Below are positions 1-9,185 of a stretch of DNA of 64,000 nucleotides, piece after piece (the first letter of the stretch is position 1; every line of letters begins with the position of its first letter). The notes under the pieces are model-generated. The model did no database searches. It was not told the origin of the DNA and saw only the letters and a list, made by a program, of their open reading frames with translations. This DNA is from an uncultured Planococcus sp. (lineage in GTDB: Bacteria > Bacillota > Bacilli > Bacillales_A > Planococcaceae), in contig CANLRI010000002.1 in the NCBI GenBank assembly GCA_947493585.1, positions 186,001-250,000 of the forward strand, written 5' to 3'. Both the position numbers and the translations under genes were made by a program.

Positions 1-160
1 CCAAGCCTGCGATCATGCGCAAAGTGGTGGACTTGCCGCAGCCTGAAGGCCCGACGAGTACTAGAAACTCTTTATCGCGGATTTCCAAATTGAAGTCCTG
101 AACGGATACTACCCCTTTTTCGTATTCTTTTCGTATATTCGTTAAAGTCAAGCCTGCCAT
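1..160 (-). CDS. Sugar ABC transporter ATPase, MsmX/UgpC type (5' part only)
   Basis: Only the first 53 codons are inside the window; the rest lies beyond the left edge. The protein begins [16 protein letters not shown] and contains a complete Walker A motif, GPSGCGKST, at about residues 38-46, in the arrangement of CUT1 sugar-importer ATPases. A strong GGGAGG ribosome site precedes the ATG. It starts 42 bases after the galT stop on the same strand, so it is probably the last visible gene of the galKET operon. In B. subtilis MsmX energises several sugar importers, including GanSPQ. The gan cluster in this window has two permeases and a binding protein but no ATPase, so this protein is the natural candidate partner (inference). 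Confidence 0.88.
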   Translation of the reverse strand, partial: MAGLTLTNIRKEYEKGVVSVQDFNLEIRDKEFLVLVGPSGCGKSTTLRMIAGL

Positions 161-202
161 CTAAATCCCTCCCGTGTATGTAAGTGCTTTGTGTAATCGT
201 TG

Positions 203-1699
203 TTAAATGGTTTTTGCTGTTTGTTCGTTGACGGCGTGGATAAATCGTTTGAATGCTTGTTGTTCTTTCAGCACGCCGGCGTCTTCGAGGATACGTACGA
301 ATTTCTTGCCCAGCTCTTCCTGTACGAGCGCTTCAGCTTGTTCGCGGTTCGCGAGTGGGCCGGATTGCGCTTTTAATTGCTCCGCCCAGTCTTGATGGAC
401 GGGTTCAACATGGCTTGTGTGGCCAAGCAGGAATTCCTGGATGTCTTCGAGTTCTAATTTCAAGCGCGGCGGCAAAACCGCAAGACCCATCACTTCAATC
501 AAGCCGATATTTTCTTTTTTGATGTGATGGACATCTGCGTGGGGATGGAAAATCCCGGCAGGATGCTGCTGTGTCGTGCGGTTGTTTCTCAATACCAAAT
601 CGATTTCGAATAGCCCGTCGCGTTTTCTGGCAATCGGCGTGATCGTATTATGCGGCGTATCCCCACTAAAGGCAAGGACATCTGCCGCTTCGTCCGAATA
701 CTGCTTCCAAATTTGCAAAATCTCATCTGCGGCATTCACCAGCTCATCGATATGATCGCTTTTCAAGCGGATGACCGACATCGGCCAGTTGACGACAGAT
801 GCCCGTAGGCCAGGGAATGAATCCAAGCGGAACGTAAACGCATCTTCAGCGCGGGTCATGGCGAATTCGTAACGGCCCGCCTGATAATGGTCATGGCTCA
901 GGATGGATCCGCCGACGATCGGCAAATCGGCATTCGAACCGACAAAGTAATGAGGAAACTGTTCGGTAAATCTCAGCAATCGTTCAAAGCCGCCGCGGTC
1001 GATTTTCATGTCGCGGTGTTCTTCGGAAAGAAGGATGCTATGTTCATTATAATAGACGTACGGTGAATACTGAAAGTACCAATTTTCCCCGGTGAGCGGA
1101 ATTTTGATGACACGGTGGTTAGCGCGTGCGGGATAGCCGATTCGCCCCACGTAGCCTTCGTTTTCCTTGCACAATAAACATTTCGGGTAGCTGAGCGTTT
1201 GCTTCATTTCGCGTTCACGTTTGATCTGTTCCGGGTCTTTTTCAGGTTTGGACAAATTGATCGTAATGTCCATCTTGCCGTAAGGGCTGTCGTGTTGATA
1301 GGAAATGTTTTTTCGGATCCGGTTCATTTGAATGTAATTGCTGTTTTGGCTCAGTTCGTAAAAATAATCGGTCGCAGCGATTGGCGATTTAGCGTATTTT
1401 TCGTTGAATGCGGCGTTGAGAGCAGATGGCCTGGCGACGAAGCAGTTCATGATATTCGCCGACAGCATTTCCTTGTCGTCCAATAAGTCCTCGATGACGC
1501 CATTTTCAACTGCGTAGTCGTTGAGCGCCTCCAATAGATTTGGAATGGTGTCGTCTGTTGGTTCGACAGCTTCTTCCGGGAAAGCGTCCAATTGAAGCAA
1601 GTGCATCGCTTGGTTGCGGGCGTAATCGATATCGTCTTTTTCAATCAATCCAGTGGCCAAAGCTTTTTGAATAAGTCCAGCAAGGGTGTGGTGGATCAT
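203..1699 (-). CDS. galT: UDP-glucose--hexose-1-phosphate uridylyltransferase, class II
   Basis: Leloir pathway enzyme that exchanges UMP between UDP-glucose and galactose-1-phosphate in the cytoplasm. The 498-residue length and the HPHAD motif near residue 385, within [16 protein letters not shown], fit the long Firmicutes form (class II) rather than the E. coli form. I chose the start MIHHTLAGL because its ATG overlaps the galE stop as ATGA and is preceded by GAAGAGG; an upstream in-frame start would run 49 bases into galE. The overlap implies translational coupling. It is the third gene of galK-galE-galT. Confidence 0.95.
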   Translation of the reverse strand: MIHHTLAGLIQKALATGLIEKDDIDYARNQAMHLLQLDAFPEEAVEPTDDTIPNLLEALNDYAVENGVIEDLLDDKEMLSANIMNCFVARPSALNAAFNEKYAKSPIAATDYFYELSQNSNYIQMNRIRKNISYQHDSPYGKMDITINLSKPEKDPEQIKREREMKQTLSYPKCLLCKENEGYVGRIGYPARANHRVIKIPLTGENWYFQYSPYVYYNEHSILLSEEHRDMKIDRGGFERLLRFTEQFPHYFVGSNADLPIVGGSILSHDHYQAGRYEFAMTRAEDAFTFRLDSFPGLRASVVNWPMSVIRLKSDHIDELVNAADEILQIWKQYSDEAADVLAFSGDTPHNTITPIARKRDGLFEIDLVLRNNRTTQQHPAGIFHPHADVHHIKKENIGLIEVMGLAVLPPRLKLELEDIQEFLLGHTSHVEPVHQDWAEQLKAQSGPLANREQAEALVQEELGKKFVRILEDAGVLKEQQAFKRFIHAVNEQTAKTI

Positions 1700-2697
1700 A
1701 TATTGACCTCTTCTCCGTAGCCTACAGGATGGGCGGAATGCCAATTCCAGGCATCTTCAATGATTTTCGTCACCGAGGTATGGCTCGGATGCCAGCCGAG
1801 AATGCGCGTCGCTTTTTCGGTGCTGGCGACCAGAATGCTTGGATCGCCTGCACGGCGCGGCCCGATTTTGACAGGGATTTCTTTGCCGGTGACAGAGCGC
1901 GCAGCGGAAATCATTTCATTGACCGAAAATCCTTGGCTGCTGCCGAGGTTGAAGACATCGTTTTCTCCGCCTTTGCGTAAGTAGTCGAGTGCCAATAAGT
2001 GAGCGTTGACGAGATCTTCGATATGGACGTAGTCGCGGATGCACGTGCCGTCCGGCGTGTCGTAATCGTCGCCGAAGACGGTGATTTCCTTTCGCTGCCC
2101 GAGCGCTGCCTGCAAAATGATCGGGACGAGATGGGATTCGGGGCGGTGGTCTTCTCCGATTTCGCCTGTCGCCCGTGCGCCTGCTACGTTGAAGTAGCGC
2201 AAGGAAACGAATTTCAAGTCATGGGCAACAGAAGTCCATTTCATCATTTTTTCCATGGTCAGCTTGGTTTCGCCGTAAGTGTTGGTCGGCTGGGTCGGCA
2301 TCGTTTCAGTGATCGGCACGGCTTCTGGCTCTCCGTAAGTCGCGGCTGTAGAAGAAAAGACGATGTTCTTGACGCCGTGTTTTGTCATGGCCTGCAACAG
2401 CACCTGGGTGCCGTAGACATTATTGTCAAAGTACTTTAACGGATTTTCCATCGATTCGCCGACCAGTGAATTGGCGGCAAAATGAAGCACTTCGTCGATC
2501 GACTCGTTTTCGAATACTGAATCGAGGAAGTCCGCGTCCCGAATATCGCCTTCGTAAAAGACGGCTTTCGGGTGAATCGCTTGCCGGTGCCCGTTCTCCA
2601 GATTATCAACGACTACGACGTCCATTCCTTGGTCAATTAACTGGTAGACTGCGTGAGAACCGATATAACCGGCTCCACCTAATACCAATACGCTCAT
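1696..2697 (-). CDS. galE: UDP-glucose 4-epimerase
   Basis: Interconverts UDP-galactose and UDP-glucose with bound NAD. The 333-residue protein has the Rossmann GGAGYIGSH motif at the N-terminus, a serine/threonine-rich [10 protein letters not shown] segment and the YGETK (YxxxK) catalytic pair near residue 145, all typical of extended short-chain dehydrogenases of the GalE group. The ATG at 2697 overlaps the galK stop (ATGA) with GAGGAG eight bases upstream. A GTG three codons earlier sits too close to the ribosome site to be preferred. It is coupled to galT downstream by a second ATGA. Confidence 0.95.
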   Translation of the reverse strand: MSVLVLGGAGYIGSHAVYQLIDQGMDVVVVDNLENGHRQAIHPKAVFYEGDIRDADFLDSVFENESIDEVLHFAANSLVGESMENPLKYFDNNVYGTQVLLQAMTKHGVKNIVFSSTAATYGEPEAVPITETMPTQPTNTYGETKLTMEKMMKWTSVAHDLKFVSLRYFNVAGARATGEIGEDHRPESHLVPIILQAALGQRKEITVFGDDYDTPDGTCIRDYVHIEDLVNAHLLALDYLRKGGENDVFNLGSSQGFSVNEMISAARSVTGKEIPVKIGPRRAGDPSILVASTEKATRILGWHPSHTSVTKIIEDAWNWHSAHPVGYGEEVNI

Positions 2698-3878
2698 AAT
2701 TGCCACTCCTCTACAAGCTCTTTTGCGCCATCCGAAATTTTCGCTTCGTAAAACGATGGGGGATAGCCAAAATCTTCGCTATAGACTGTTGTCAGTGCTT
2801 CTTTAAAGCTGTCGATCTGTGCTCGCTCGACGATGGCGATCGCACAGCCGCCGAATCCAGCCCCGGTCATGCGAGCGCCGATGACACCCGGATGGTTCCA
2901 GGCCGTTTCTGCGATTTTATCAAGTTCTGCGCCCGTGACTTCGTAATCGTCACGAAGCGATACGTGGGATGCATTCATCAGTTTTCCGAACGCTTCAAGA
3001 TGGCCTTGCTCGAGTTCGCTGAGCGCACGCACGGTCCGTTCATTTTCGTAGACGGCGTGCTTGGCGCGTTTGCGGTTGATGTCGTTTGTGATCAACTGCT
3101 TATGCTGCTCGAATTGTTCGCCGGTCAACTCGCCGAGGCTATCGATTGGCAATTCGGTCCGCAAATCCATCAAAGCCTGTTCGCATTCGCTGCGGCGTTC
3201 GTTGTATTTGGAGCCGGCGAGCGTCCGTTGTTTATTGGAATTGATGATGACGATCTCATAGCCATTCAATTCGACCGGTGCGTAACTGAATTGCAGTGTT
3301 TGGCAATCGAGCAGCATCGCGTGGTCTTTTTTGCCTTTACCGATGGCGAATTGGTCCATGATGCCGCTGTTGACGCCCAAGTAAACGTTTTCAACTTTCT
3401 GTCCCAAGCGGATCATTTGCAGCCGATCGATCTCCAACTCGAATAGCTCTTCTAACACAACGCCCGTCGCCATTTCGATGGAAGCGGAAGAGGAGAGGCC
3501 AGCGCCGTTTGGAATGTCGCCATAAAATAGGATATCCATCCCCGAGGAAATCGTGAAACCGTGTTCGATGAAGATGTGAATCATGCCTTTCGGAAAGTTC
3601 GCCCAGTCGTGATCGGGATTGAACCTTAAATCACTAAGTGTACACTCGATGATGCCAGCATCCGGAAAGTTCATTGAATAAAAACGCAATGTTTGGTCAG
3701 TACGCTTGCGGGCGATCGCGTAAGTGCCGAGTGAGATGGCCGCTGGGAACACGTGGCCGCCATTGTAATCGGTATGTTCACCGATCAAATTAATGCGGCC
3801 GGGTGCGAAGAATGATCGCGGTGTGTCAGTGGTCTGAAAGATATCCTGGTAGTTTTGCAGCAAGTCTGGCTGTGTCAT
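2694..3878 (-). CDS. galK: Galactokinase
   Basis: Phosphorylates galactose to galactose-1-phosphate. The galactokinase signature [16 protein letters not shown] lies at about residues 27-42 and the GHMP ATP-binding motif [11 protein letters not shown] at about 122-132; a C-terminal [10 protein letters not shown] motif completes the family pattern. Of two adjacent ATG codons I prefer the second, seven bases after GGAGG. It is the first gene of the leftward gal operon, read from the promoter in the 3879-3985 intergenic region and divergent from the ROK regulator. Confidence 0.95.
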   Translation of the reverse strand: MTQPDLLQNYQDIFQTTDTPRSFFAPGRINLIGEHTDYNGGHVFPAAISLGTYAIARKRTDQTLRFYSMNFPDAGIIECTLSDLRFNPDHDWANFPKGMIHIFIEHGFTISSGMDILFYGDIPNGAGLSSSASIEMATGVVLEELFELEIDRLQMIRLGQKVENVYLGVNSGIMDQFAIGKGKKDHAMLLDCQTLQFSYAPVELNGYEIVIINSNKQRTLAGSKYNERRSECEQALMDLRTELPIDSLGELTGEQFEQHKQLITNDINRKRAKHAVYENERTVRALSELEQGHLEAFGKLMNASHVSLRDDYEVTGAELDKIAETAWNHPGVIGARMTGAGFGGCAIAIVERAQIDSFKEALTTVYSEDFGYPPSFYEAKISDGAKELVEEWQL

Positions 3879-3897
3879 CATGTCCCTCCAATACTTT

Positions 3898-3948
3898 GTA
3901 AATTAATTTAATTAACATAAGTATATGGTATTTTGTTAAACTATTCAA
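3898..3948 (-). promoter_or_regulatory. galKET promoter with overlapping palindromic operator candidate
   Basis: On the minus strand, TTGAAT (3948-3943), a 17-base spacer and TATACT (3925-3920) form a good SigA promoter. Four bases after the -10 lies an imperfect 19-base palindrome (3898-3916) in which 8 of 9 base pairs match: GTTAATTAAATTAATTTAC. It would cover the transcription start, as expected for a repressor site. The divergent ROK regulator is the obvious candidate to bind it (inference). Confidence 0.6.
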
Positions 3949-3985
3949 TAAAGAAACTGAAAACTTTAAAAACGGAGGAATCAGC

Positions 3986-5137
3986 ATGCGCCAAGGCAGC
4001 TTTCAGTGGATGAAATCGATGAACAAATCGATCATCCTCAATAAAATCAGAACGCAAGGGCCGATCTCCAGGGCGCAGATTGCGCGTGAGACCAACTTAA
4101 CCCGCCCGACAGTGAGCAGCAATGTAAAAGAACTGATCGACCAGAACATTGTCGAAGAAAGCGATGTCGGCCAATCGCAAGTCGGCCGCAAACCGACCAT
4201 GCTGGTCATCAATCACGGCGCTTTCTGCATTCTTGGAGTGGATGCCGGCCCGGATACCATCAAGTGCGTCGTTTCGGATCTTTCCGGAAAAGTTCTTGAG
4301 AGAGCCGAAACGCAATTGCAATTGCCAATCGATAATGGAGGATTTCTTCATGCCTTGAAAAACTCGATTCAGGAATGCCTGGTGAAAACGTCAGGCAAAG
4401 ATGTTATCGGAATTGGTGTTGCAATGCATGGTGTGGTGGATATCGAGACGGGCGTATTATTGTTCGCGCCAAATTTGGGGCTGATGGATATCCCGGTCAA
4501 AGAAGAGCTCGAGAATACGTTTGGTTTGGAAGTCAAAGTGGAAAATGATGCACGCGCCATGGCGCTTGGGGAGTTTTGGTTCGGCGATCACGGTGAACTG
4601 GAGAGCATGCTTGCGGTCAATATCGGGCGTGGCGTAGGCGCAGGGATGATCATCGGCGGAAAATTGTATCACGGTTCTTCTGATATCGCAGGGGAGATTG
4701 GCCATATGACGATCGATTTGCACGGTCAAGTATGTGAATGCGGCAACCGCGGCTGCCTGCAGACTTTTATCGCCGGTCCGGCCATTTCACGGAAAATCAA
4801 CGAACAGCTAGGGGAATCTTTGACTGCGGAGCAAGTCTTTGAACGGGCGTTAGGCGGTGATGAAGCATGCATCGAAGTGCTGTCACAAACCGGCAGCGCT
4901 CTAGGCGTCGGGCTGACCAATCTGATCCATATCGTCAATCCCGAAAAAATCATTCTCGGAGGCGGTGTTTCCAAAGCACAGCAATTTCTACTCCCGGCGA
5001 TCCGTGAAACGATTCGCGCGTCTGCATTGACGCAATCGGCAAGCCGGACGAAAGTGGAGATTACCAAGCTTGGCGACGACGCCACGTTAATCGGCGCAGT
5101 GACGCTGCTATTGGTGGACGTTTTTGAACTGACATAA
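3986..5137 (+). CDS. ROK-family transcriptional repressor (NagC/XylR type)
   Basis: A 383-residue protein with an N-terminal winged helix (about residues 8-65, including ISRAQIARETNLTRPTVSS) followed by a ROK domain. The zinc-binding CECGNRGC motif lies near residue 253, after EIGHM, and the sugar-kinase-like segments GVDAGPDT, VENDARAMA and NIGRGVGAG are present. This is the XylR/NagC layout: sugar-sensing repressors that lack kinase function. GGAGG lies seven bases before the ATG. It is divergent from galK and 51 bases upstream of galM, so it most likely controls the gal genes and itself, with galactose or a derivative as effector (inference). Confidence 0.88.
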   Translation: MRQGSFQWMKSMNKSIILNKIRTQGPISRAQIARETNLTRPTVSSNVKELIDQNIVEESDVGQSQVGRKPTMLVINHGAFCILGVDAGPDTIKCVVSDLSGKVLERAETQLQLPIDNGGFLHALKNSIQECLVKTSGKDVIGIGVAMHGVVDIETGVLLFAPNLGLMDIPVKEELENTFGLEVKVENDARAMALGEFWFGDHGELESMLAVNIGRGVGAGMIIGGKLYHGSSDIAGEIGHMTIDLHGQVCECGNRGCLQTFIAGPAISRKINEQLGESLTAEQVFERALGGDEACIEVLSQTGSALGVGLTNLIHIVNPEKIILGGGVSKAQQFLLPAIRETIRASALTQSASRTKVEITKLGDDATLIGAVTLLLVDVFELT

Positions 5138-5188
5138 AGTGAATGAGTCGTTTGAGATGATAAGAAGATTGGAAGGGAGATAAACAAA

Positions 5189-6241
5189 ATGGCAATTACG
5201 GAAAAAGCATTCGGCCAGATCAACGGCCAAGATATCACGCGCTATACATTGACGAATAACAAGGGCTTTCAGGTATCCTGTCTCGACTACGGCTGCATCA
5301 TTACGGAAATCCTGGCGCCAGACCGAGACGGCTTGGTGAAGAATGTCGTGCTAGGCTTCGATACGTTGGAAGAATACGGAAGTAATCCGCATTATTTCGG
5401 CGCTATTGTCGGCCGGTTTGCCGGACGAATTCGAGAAGGCGCTTTTACAATAGAAGGAACGGATTATCAGCTCGCCCAGAATTCCAACGGCCAGCATTTG
5501 CACGGCGGACCTGGCGGCTTTCACGCAGCAATCTGGAAAGTGAAGTTGATTGAGAATGAGCATGAATCAATTGTGGAATTTACCCATTTCAGTCCGGACG
5601 GAGAAGAAGGGTTTCCCGGGAATCTAACGATGACGGTCCGCTACATAATAAAAAACGATGAAAATCAATTAGCGATTGCCTATTCAGCCAAATCCGATAA
5701 AACGACCTTGCTGAATGTCACCAACCATTCCTATTTCAATTTGAGCGGTGATTTCAAGCGTCCAGTACTCGATCATCAATTGACCATCCCGAGCAGCCAG
5801 TACGCGGAGTTAAATAGCGACATGCTGCCGACGGGCACACTAGTGCGGGTAGAGAAAGATTCGTTGTTTGATTTCCGCAAGGGCAGAACCATTCGCGAAG
5901 GGACAGACTCGCAGCACCCGCAAATCGAACTCGTTGGCGGCGGTTATGACCATCCGTTTCTATTGGATAAAGAAGTTCAGCCTGTAATCGAGCTGAAAGA
6001 TGCGGAAAGCGGGCGCAGCTTGCAGGTCGAAACGACAGAGCCGGCAGTGGTCTTATACACCGCCAACCATATCGGCGGACCGTATTCATTCAAAGGCGTG
6101 GCGGCGCAAAATCAGCTCGGGCTGTGCCTCGAGACACAAGGCATGCCGGATTCCATCCATCACCCACATTTCCCGTCTGCGATTTTGAAGGCAGGGGAAG
6201 CTTTCGAGTCGCAGACGATGTACCGGTTTGCGGCAGAGTGA
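5189..6241 (+). CDS. galM: Aldose 1-epimerase (galactose mutarotase)
   Basis: Interconverts the alpha and beta anomers of galactose, supplying galactokinase with the alpha form. The 350-residue protein carries LHGGPGGFH at about 98-106, the catalytic-histidine motif TNHSYFNLSG at about 179-188 and the C-terminal glutamate segment LCLETQGMPDS, all typical of GalM. The start has GGAAGGGAG upstream. It probably shares a transcript with the ROK repressor. A hairpin 100 bases downstream ends the unit. Confidence 0.94.
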   Translation: MAITEKAFGQINGQDITRYTLTNNKGFQVSCLDYGCIITEILAPDRDGLVKNVVLGFDTLEEYGSNPHYFGAIVGRFAGRIREGAFTIEGTDYQLAQNSNGQHLHGGPGGFHAAIWKVKLIENEHESIVEFTHFSPDGEEGFPGNLTMTVRYIIKNDENQLAIAYSAKSDKTTLLNVTNHSYFNLSGDFKRPVLDHQLTIPSSQYAELNSDMLPTGTLVRVEKDSLFDFRKGRTIREGTDSQHPQIELVGGGYDHPFLLDKEVQPVIELKDAESGRSLQVETTEPAVVLYTANHIGGPYSFKGVAAQNQLGLCLETQGMPDSIHHPHFPSAILKAGEAFESQTMYRFAAE

Positions 6242-6343
6242 GTGGTGTCCCTGTGCACCACACAATTCGAACAGCCGAAACCGCGGTTTGAGTGGTGTGG
6301 GATGTGAAATCGTCCCTGTGCACGACACAATTCCAAACAAAAA

Positions 6344-6367
6344 GGCAAGCGCAAATTCGCGCTTGCC
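6344..6367. terminator. Bidirectional terminator downstream of galM
   Basis: Inverted repeat with arms GGCAAGCGC and GCGCTTGCC, with an A-run before and a T-run after, so it can act on either strand. It is the near-identical counterpart of the perfect palindrome at 16761-16784. Confidence 0.75.
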
Positions 6368-6374
6368 TTTTGTC

Positions 6375-6512
6375 ATTCACTCTCCGAAAATTTCTTCAGA
6401 AACTTCCACGATGTAGCGCAGTTGTCCCATTCCTGTTCTTCGGTGAGGAGATTGCCATGGTGAGTTGAGGCGAAGCCACATTGCGGGCTGATAAATAGCT
6501 GTTCGAGCGGCA
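6375..6512 (-). pseudogene. 3' remnant of a MetE-like gene, frameshifted
   Basis: The minus strand reads EQLFISPQCGFASTHHGN, then TEEQEWD, and changes frame before LRYIVEVSEEIFGE and a stop. The intact gene at 16794-17921 has CISPQCGFASTHHGN, TEEQQWDK and LRYIVEVSEEIFGE at its C-terminus. One A is missing (GACAACTGC here, GACAAACTGC there), so the remnant is both truncated, to about 46 codons, and frameshifted. It is a dead partial duplicate left at the left edge of the gan cassette. Confidence 0.85.
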
Positions 6513-6558
6513 AACTTTGGATCAACTATACTAATGTTTCCGGAGGAATTAATATAGC

Positions 6559-6606
6559 TTGACAATCAAGTAAAAAAGAGTAAAAATTAAGTAAAATAAT
6601 TTACTT
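6559..6606 (+). promoter_or_regulatory. ganR promoter and autoregulatory operator candidate
   Basis: TTGACA at 6559-6564 is followed after 16 bases by a weak -10, TAAAAA. Just downstream, AAGTAAAATAATTTACTT (6589-6606) has perfect seven-base arms. A related sequence lies at the ganS promoter, so both are likely sites for the LacI-family regulator encoded next to them (inference). Confidence 0.55.
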
Positions 6607-6630
6607 GATTTAAAGGTGGAGGTGGAATCA

Positions 6631-7623
6631 TTGGCTACAATTAAAGATATTGGTGAAAAGACTGGATTTTCTATTTCTACGGTTTCACGCGTACTTAGCA
6701 ACGATCAAAGCTTGTCGGTTCCTGAAGAAACCCGGGAAAAGATATTCGAAGCAGCTGAACAGTTGAACTACCGTAAAAAAACAGTGAAATCACTTGTGAA
6801 AGATATCGCTTTTCTATATTGGTTGACCGAGAGAGAAGAATTGGAAGACGTCTATTTCAAGAGCATGCGAATTGAAATAGAGAAAATGGCCAAATTATCC
6901 AATGTAGAATTGACGACTTATAAAATAGATGGGGGACTCAGTCAGATCCCAGACAATATTGAGGGCTTTATCGCAGTAGGAACATTTTCAGACAAAGAAA
7001 TTGCATATTTGCGAAACCTTACGCCTCATGGTGTCTTTATTGATTCAACTCCGGATCCAGAACATTTCGATTCGGTGAAACCGGATTTGGCTCAAATTAC
7101 TAGAAAAACGATTGATTTCCTGATTGAAAAAGGCCATCAAAACATCGGATTTATCGGCGGTACTTATCACAATCCGAATACGGATGGGGATGAGATGGAT
7201 ATTCGCGAACAAACTTTCCGTGAGCATATGGAGAGAAAGGGGCTGCTTCAGGATCGCTTCGTCTATTGCCATAGAGGATTCTCCGTGGACAATGGTTACC
7301 AGCTGATGACCAAAGCCATTGAGGAGTTAGGTGATCAGCTTCCAACAGCTTTCTTCATTGCGGCAGATCCAATTGCTGTAGGCTGCCTCCAGGCTTTGAA
7401 TGAACAGGGGATCTCAATACCAAAAAGGGTCAGTGTCGTCAGCATCAACAACATCAGCATCGCTAAATACATCTCCCCACCATTGACCACGTTCCATATT
7501 GATATGGCGGAAATCTGTAAGAACGCTATTTCTTTATTACTCGAACAATTAGTGGAAAAACGAAAATGTACGAAGACTTTATACTTAGGGTCAAGCATGA
7601 TTGTAAGAAAAAGCACCAACTAG
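6631..7623 (+). CDS. ganR: LacI-family repressor of the galactan cluster
   Basis: A 330-residue LacI/GalR-type regulator. The N-terminal helix-turn-helix and hinge read ATIKDIGEKTGFSISTVSRV and continue to NYRKK at about residue 50; the rest is a periplasmic-binding-protein-like effector domain with GFIGG near residue 172. I chose the TTG start because it gives the usual family N-terminus and has GGAGG eight bases upstream; an in-frame GTG five codons earlier lacks a spaced site. It precedes ganS, in the position of ganR in B. subtilis. The effector is probably galactobiose or galactose (inference). Confidence 0.85.
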   Translation: MATIKDIGEKTGFSISTVSRVLSNDQSLSVPEETREKIFEAAEQLNYRKKTVKSLVKDIAFLYWLTEREELEDVYFKSMRIEIEKMAKLSNVELTTYKIDGGLSQIPDNIEGFIAVGTFSDKEIAYLRNLTPHGVFIDSTPDPEHFDSVKPDLAQITRKTIDFLIEKGHQNIGFIGGTYHNPNTDGDEMDIREQTFREHMERKGLLQDRFVYCHRGFSVDNGYQLMTKAIEELGDQLPTAFFIAADPIAVGCLQALNEQGISIPKRVSVVSINNISIAKYISPPLTTFHIDMAEICKNAISLLLEQLVEKRKCTKTLYLGSSMIVRKSTN

Positions 7624-7652
7624 AAAACAGCCTAGTAAATAGGCTGTTTTTA
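7624..7652 (+). terminator. Terminator after ganR
   Basis: AAAACAGCCTA and TAGGCTGTTTT arms around a short GTAAA loop, followed by T-rich sequence, immediately after the ganR stop. It separates ganR from the ganS promoter. Confidence 0.85.
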
Positions 7653-7679
7653 TTTTCGTAAAAATTATCTATATTTTTA

Positions 7680-7742
7680 GTAAAATAATTGTTTACAGTT
7701 TTTTCTAACAATGCTATATTAATTTTCAGGAAGCGCTTTCAA
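7680..7742 (+). promoter_or_regulatory. ganS promoter with GanR-type operator and cre site
   Basis: TTTACA (7692-7697), a 17-base spacer and TATATT (7715-7720) form the promoter. GTAAAATAATTGTTTAC (7680-7696) overlaps the -35 and resembles the palindrome in front of ganR. AGGAAGCGCTTTCA (7729-7742) matches a catabolite-responsive element closely and would sit at or just after the transcription start. The expected logic is repression by GanR without galactan and by CcpA with preferred sugars (inference). Confidence 0.7.
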
Positions 7743-7791
7743 CAGAAACTTGTGAGAGAGTTTCGAAAACGACTTGAGAGGGTGTTTGTTC

Positions 7792-9072
7792 GTGAAGAAA
7801 TATACTAAGTATGCAGGGTTAATGAGTGGGGTTGCTATAAGCTTGTCTTTGGCTGCGTGTGGGCCGCAGGAAAGCGGGGAAGGCGCCTCTGGAACAGGGG
7901 CTGCAGAAGAACAGGGCCGTGAATTGATTATATGGGAAGACATCGAAAAAACTGATGGAATCCAAGCTGCTGTTGACCAGTTTGAAGAAGAAAATGATGT
8001 AACCATCACAATTGTTGAAAAACCTTATGCACAGCAGATTGAAGATTTGCGTTTGGATGGGCCAGGTGGAACGGGGCCGGATGTGTTGACTATGGCGGGC
8101 GATCAGATTGGAACAGCAGTCATTGAAGGGCTAGTCAAAGAGGTGGCTGTAGGAGAAGATGTTCAATCCATTTATACTGATGCGGCAATGCAATCGCAAA
8201 TAGTAGATGGTAAAGTCTACGGTTTGCCTAAAGCAGTAGAGTCGACAATCCTTTACTACAACAAAGATTTGATTGCGGAAGATGAATTGCCGACGACGCT
8301 TGAAGAATGGTACGAATATTCGAAGGAGACTGCAACTAGTGAGCAGTTTGGATTCCTGGCATTATTTGACCAGATCTATTACGCACAAAGTGTTATGAGC
8401 GGTTATGGCGGCTATATCTTTGGACAGGATGCTGCTGGAAACTACGATCCGACCGATATTGGTTTGAACAACGAAGGGTCTCTTGAAGGCGCAAACTATA
8501 TCCAGAAATTTTATGATGAAGATTTGTTCCCGGCTGGAATAGTGGGGGAGCAGGGCATTAATGTGTTGGAATCTTTGTTCACTGAAGGGAAAGCAACAGC
8601 CATCATTTCTGGTCCTTGGAATGTTGATCCGTTTACAGATGCCGGTGTTAACTTCGGCATGACTAAATTGCCTGAGTTGGATAATGGAGAAAACATGAGT
8701 TCCTTCATTGGAGTAAAGAGTTATAACGTCAGTGCTTATTCGGAGAATGCTGAACTTGCTGAAGAGTTGCTGGTCTTCCTAGCGAATGAAGAAAACTCCC
8801 GGGCACGTTTTGAAGAAACACAGGAAGTCCCAGCAGTAGAAGCTTTGGCTAATGATCCAGTCGTTGCTGAAAGTGAAGTCGCACAAGCTGTGGCGGAGCA
8901 ATCGATCTTCGCTGAATTGACGCCGAATATTCCTTCTATGAATGAAGTATGGACGCCAGCTGATTCTGCATTACAGACAATTGCAACTGGAAGAGCACAG
9001 CCGGAGGAAGCCTTAAACCAGGCTGTTGAAACAATTGAAGGGCAAATTGAAGCTACTCATGGCGGCAACTGA
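7792..9072 (+). CDS. ganS: Galactooligosaccharide-binding lipoprotein
   Basis: Substrate-binding component of a CUT1 sugar ABC importer, tethered outside the membrane. The GTG start, nine bases after AGAGGG, gives VKKYTKYAG, a hydrophobic segment and the lipobox SLAACG with the modified cysteine near residue 23. The remaining 400 residues match the maltose-binding-protein fold (ELIIWEDIEKTDGI at the start of the mature part and a typical VNFGMTKLPELDNGE segment). It is first in ganSPQ. Oligogalactoside specificity is inferred from the GH42 and GH53 neighbours. Confidence 0.85.
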   Translation: MKKYTKYAGLMSGVAISLSLAACGPQESGEGASGTGAAEEQGRELIIWEDIEKTDGIQAAVDQFEEENDVTITIVEKPYAQQIEDLRLDGPGGTGPDVLTMAGDQIGTAVIEGLVKEVAVGEDVQSIYTDAAMQSQIVDGKVYGLPKAVESTILYYNKDLIAEDELPTTLEEWYEYSKETATSEQFGFLALFDQIYYAQSVMSGYGGYIFGQDAAGNYDPTDIGLNNEGSLEGANYIQKFYDEDLFPAGIVGEQGINVLESLFTEGKATAIISGPWNVDPFTDAGVNFGMTKLPELDNGENMSSFIGVKSYNVSAYSENAELAEELLVFLANEENSRARFEETQEVPAVEALANDPVVAESEVAQAVAEQSIFAELTPNIPSMNEVWTPADSALQTIATGRAQPEEALNQAVETIEGQIEATHGGN

Positions 9073-9093
9073 TTAGTGATAGCAGCAAGAAAT

Positions 9094-9161
9094 GGTGTCA
9101 AACGTCAAGACGGTTTGGCACCGTTTGTTGTAAAGGCCGGCAAACCAGGTTGTTTACCGGC
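9094..9161 (+). other. Twin hairpins between ganS and ganP
   Basis: Two stem-loops lie back to back: GGTGTCAAAC/GTTTGGCACC (9094-9122) and GCCGGCAAAC/GTTTACCGGC (9136-9161). Neither is followed by a T-run, so they look like RNA-stabilising or processing structures rather than terminators. Such structures often keep binding-protein mRNA more abundant than permease mRNA (inference). Confidence 0.6.
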
Positions 9162-9185
9162 GATACATAAAAAGAGGTGAAGAAA

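Larger units (their letters stand above)
6245..6512. repeat. Left copy of a 270-bp imperfect direct repeat flanking the gan cassette
   Basis: This stretch reappears in the same orientation at 16661-16930. Both copies contain, in order, two TCCCTGTGCAC elements about 67 bases apart, a GGCAAGCGC hairpin, and the 3' end of the MetE-like gene. I count about 15 differences over the last 142 bases, including one single-base gap; the first part is more diverged. Similarity starts just after galM and stops abruptly at 6512. Confidence 0.88.

Noticed and set aside
2700..3446. 248-codon open frame opposite galK
   Set aside because: It lies entirely inside galK, which has all galactokinase motifs; no independent evidence.
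9094..9161. Terminator between ganS and ganP
   Set aside because: The hairpins are strong but no T-run follows either, and ganP has no separate promoter that I can see.
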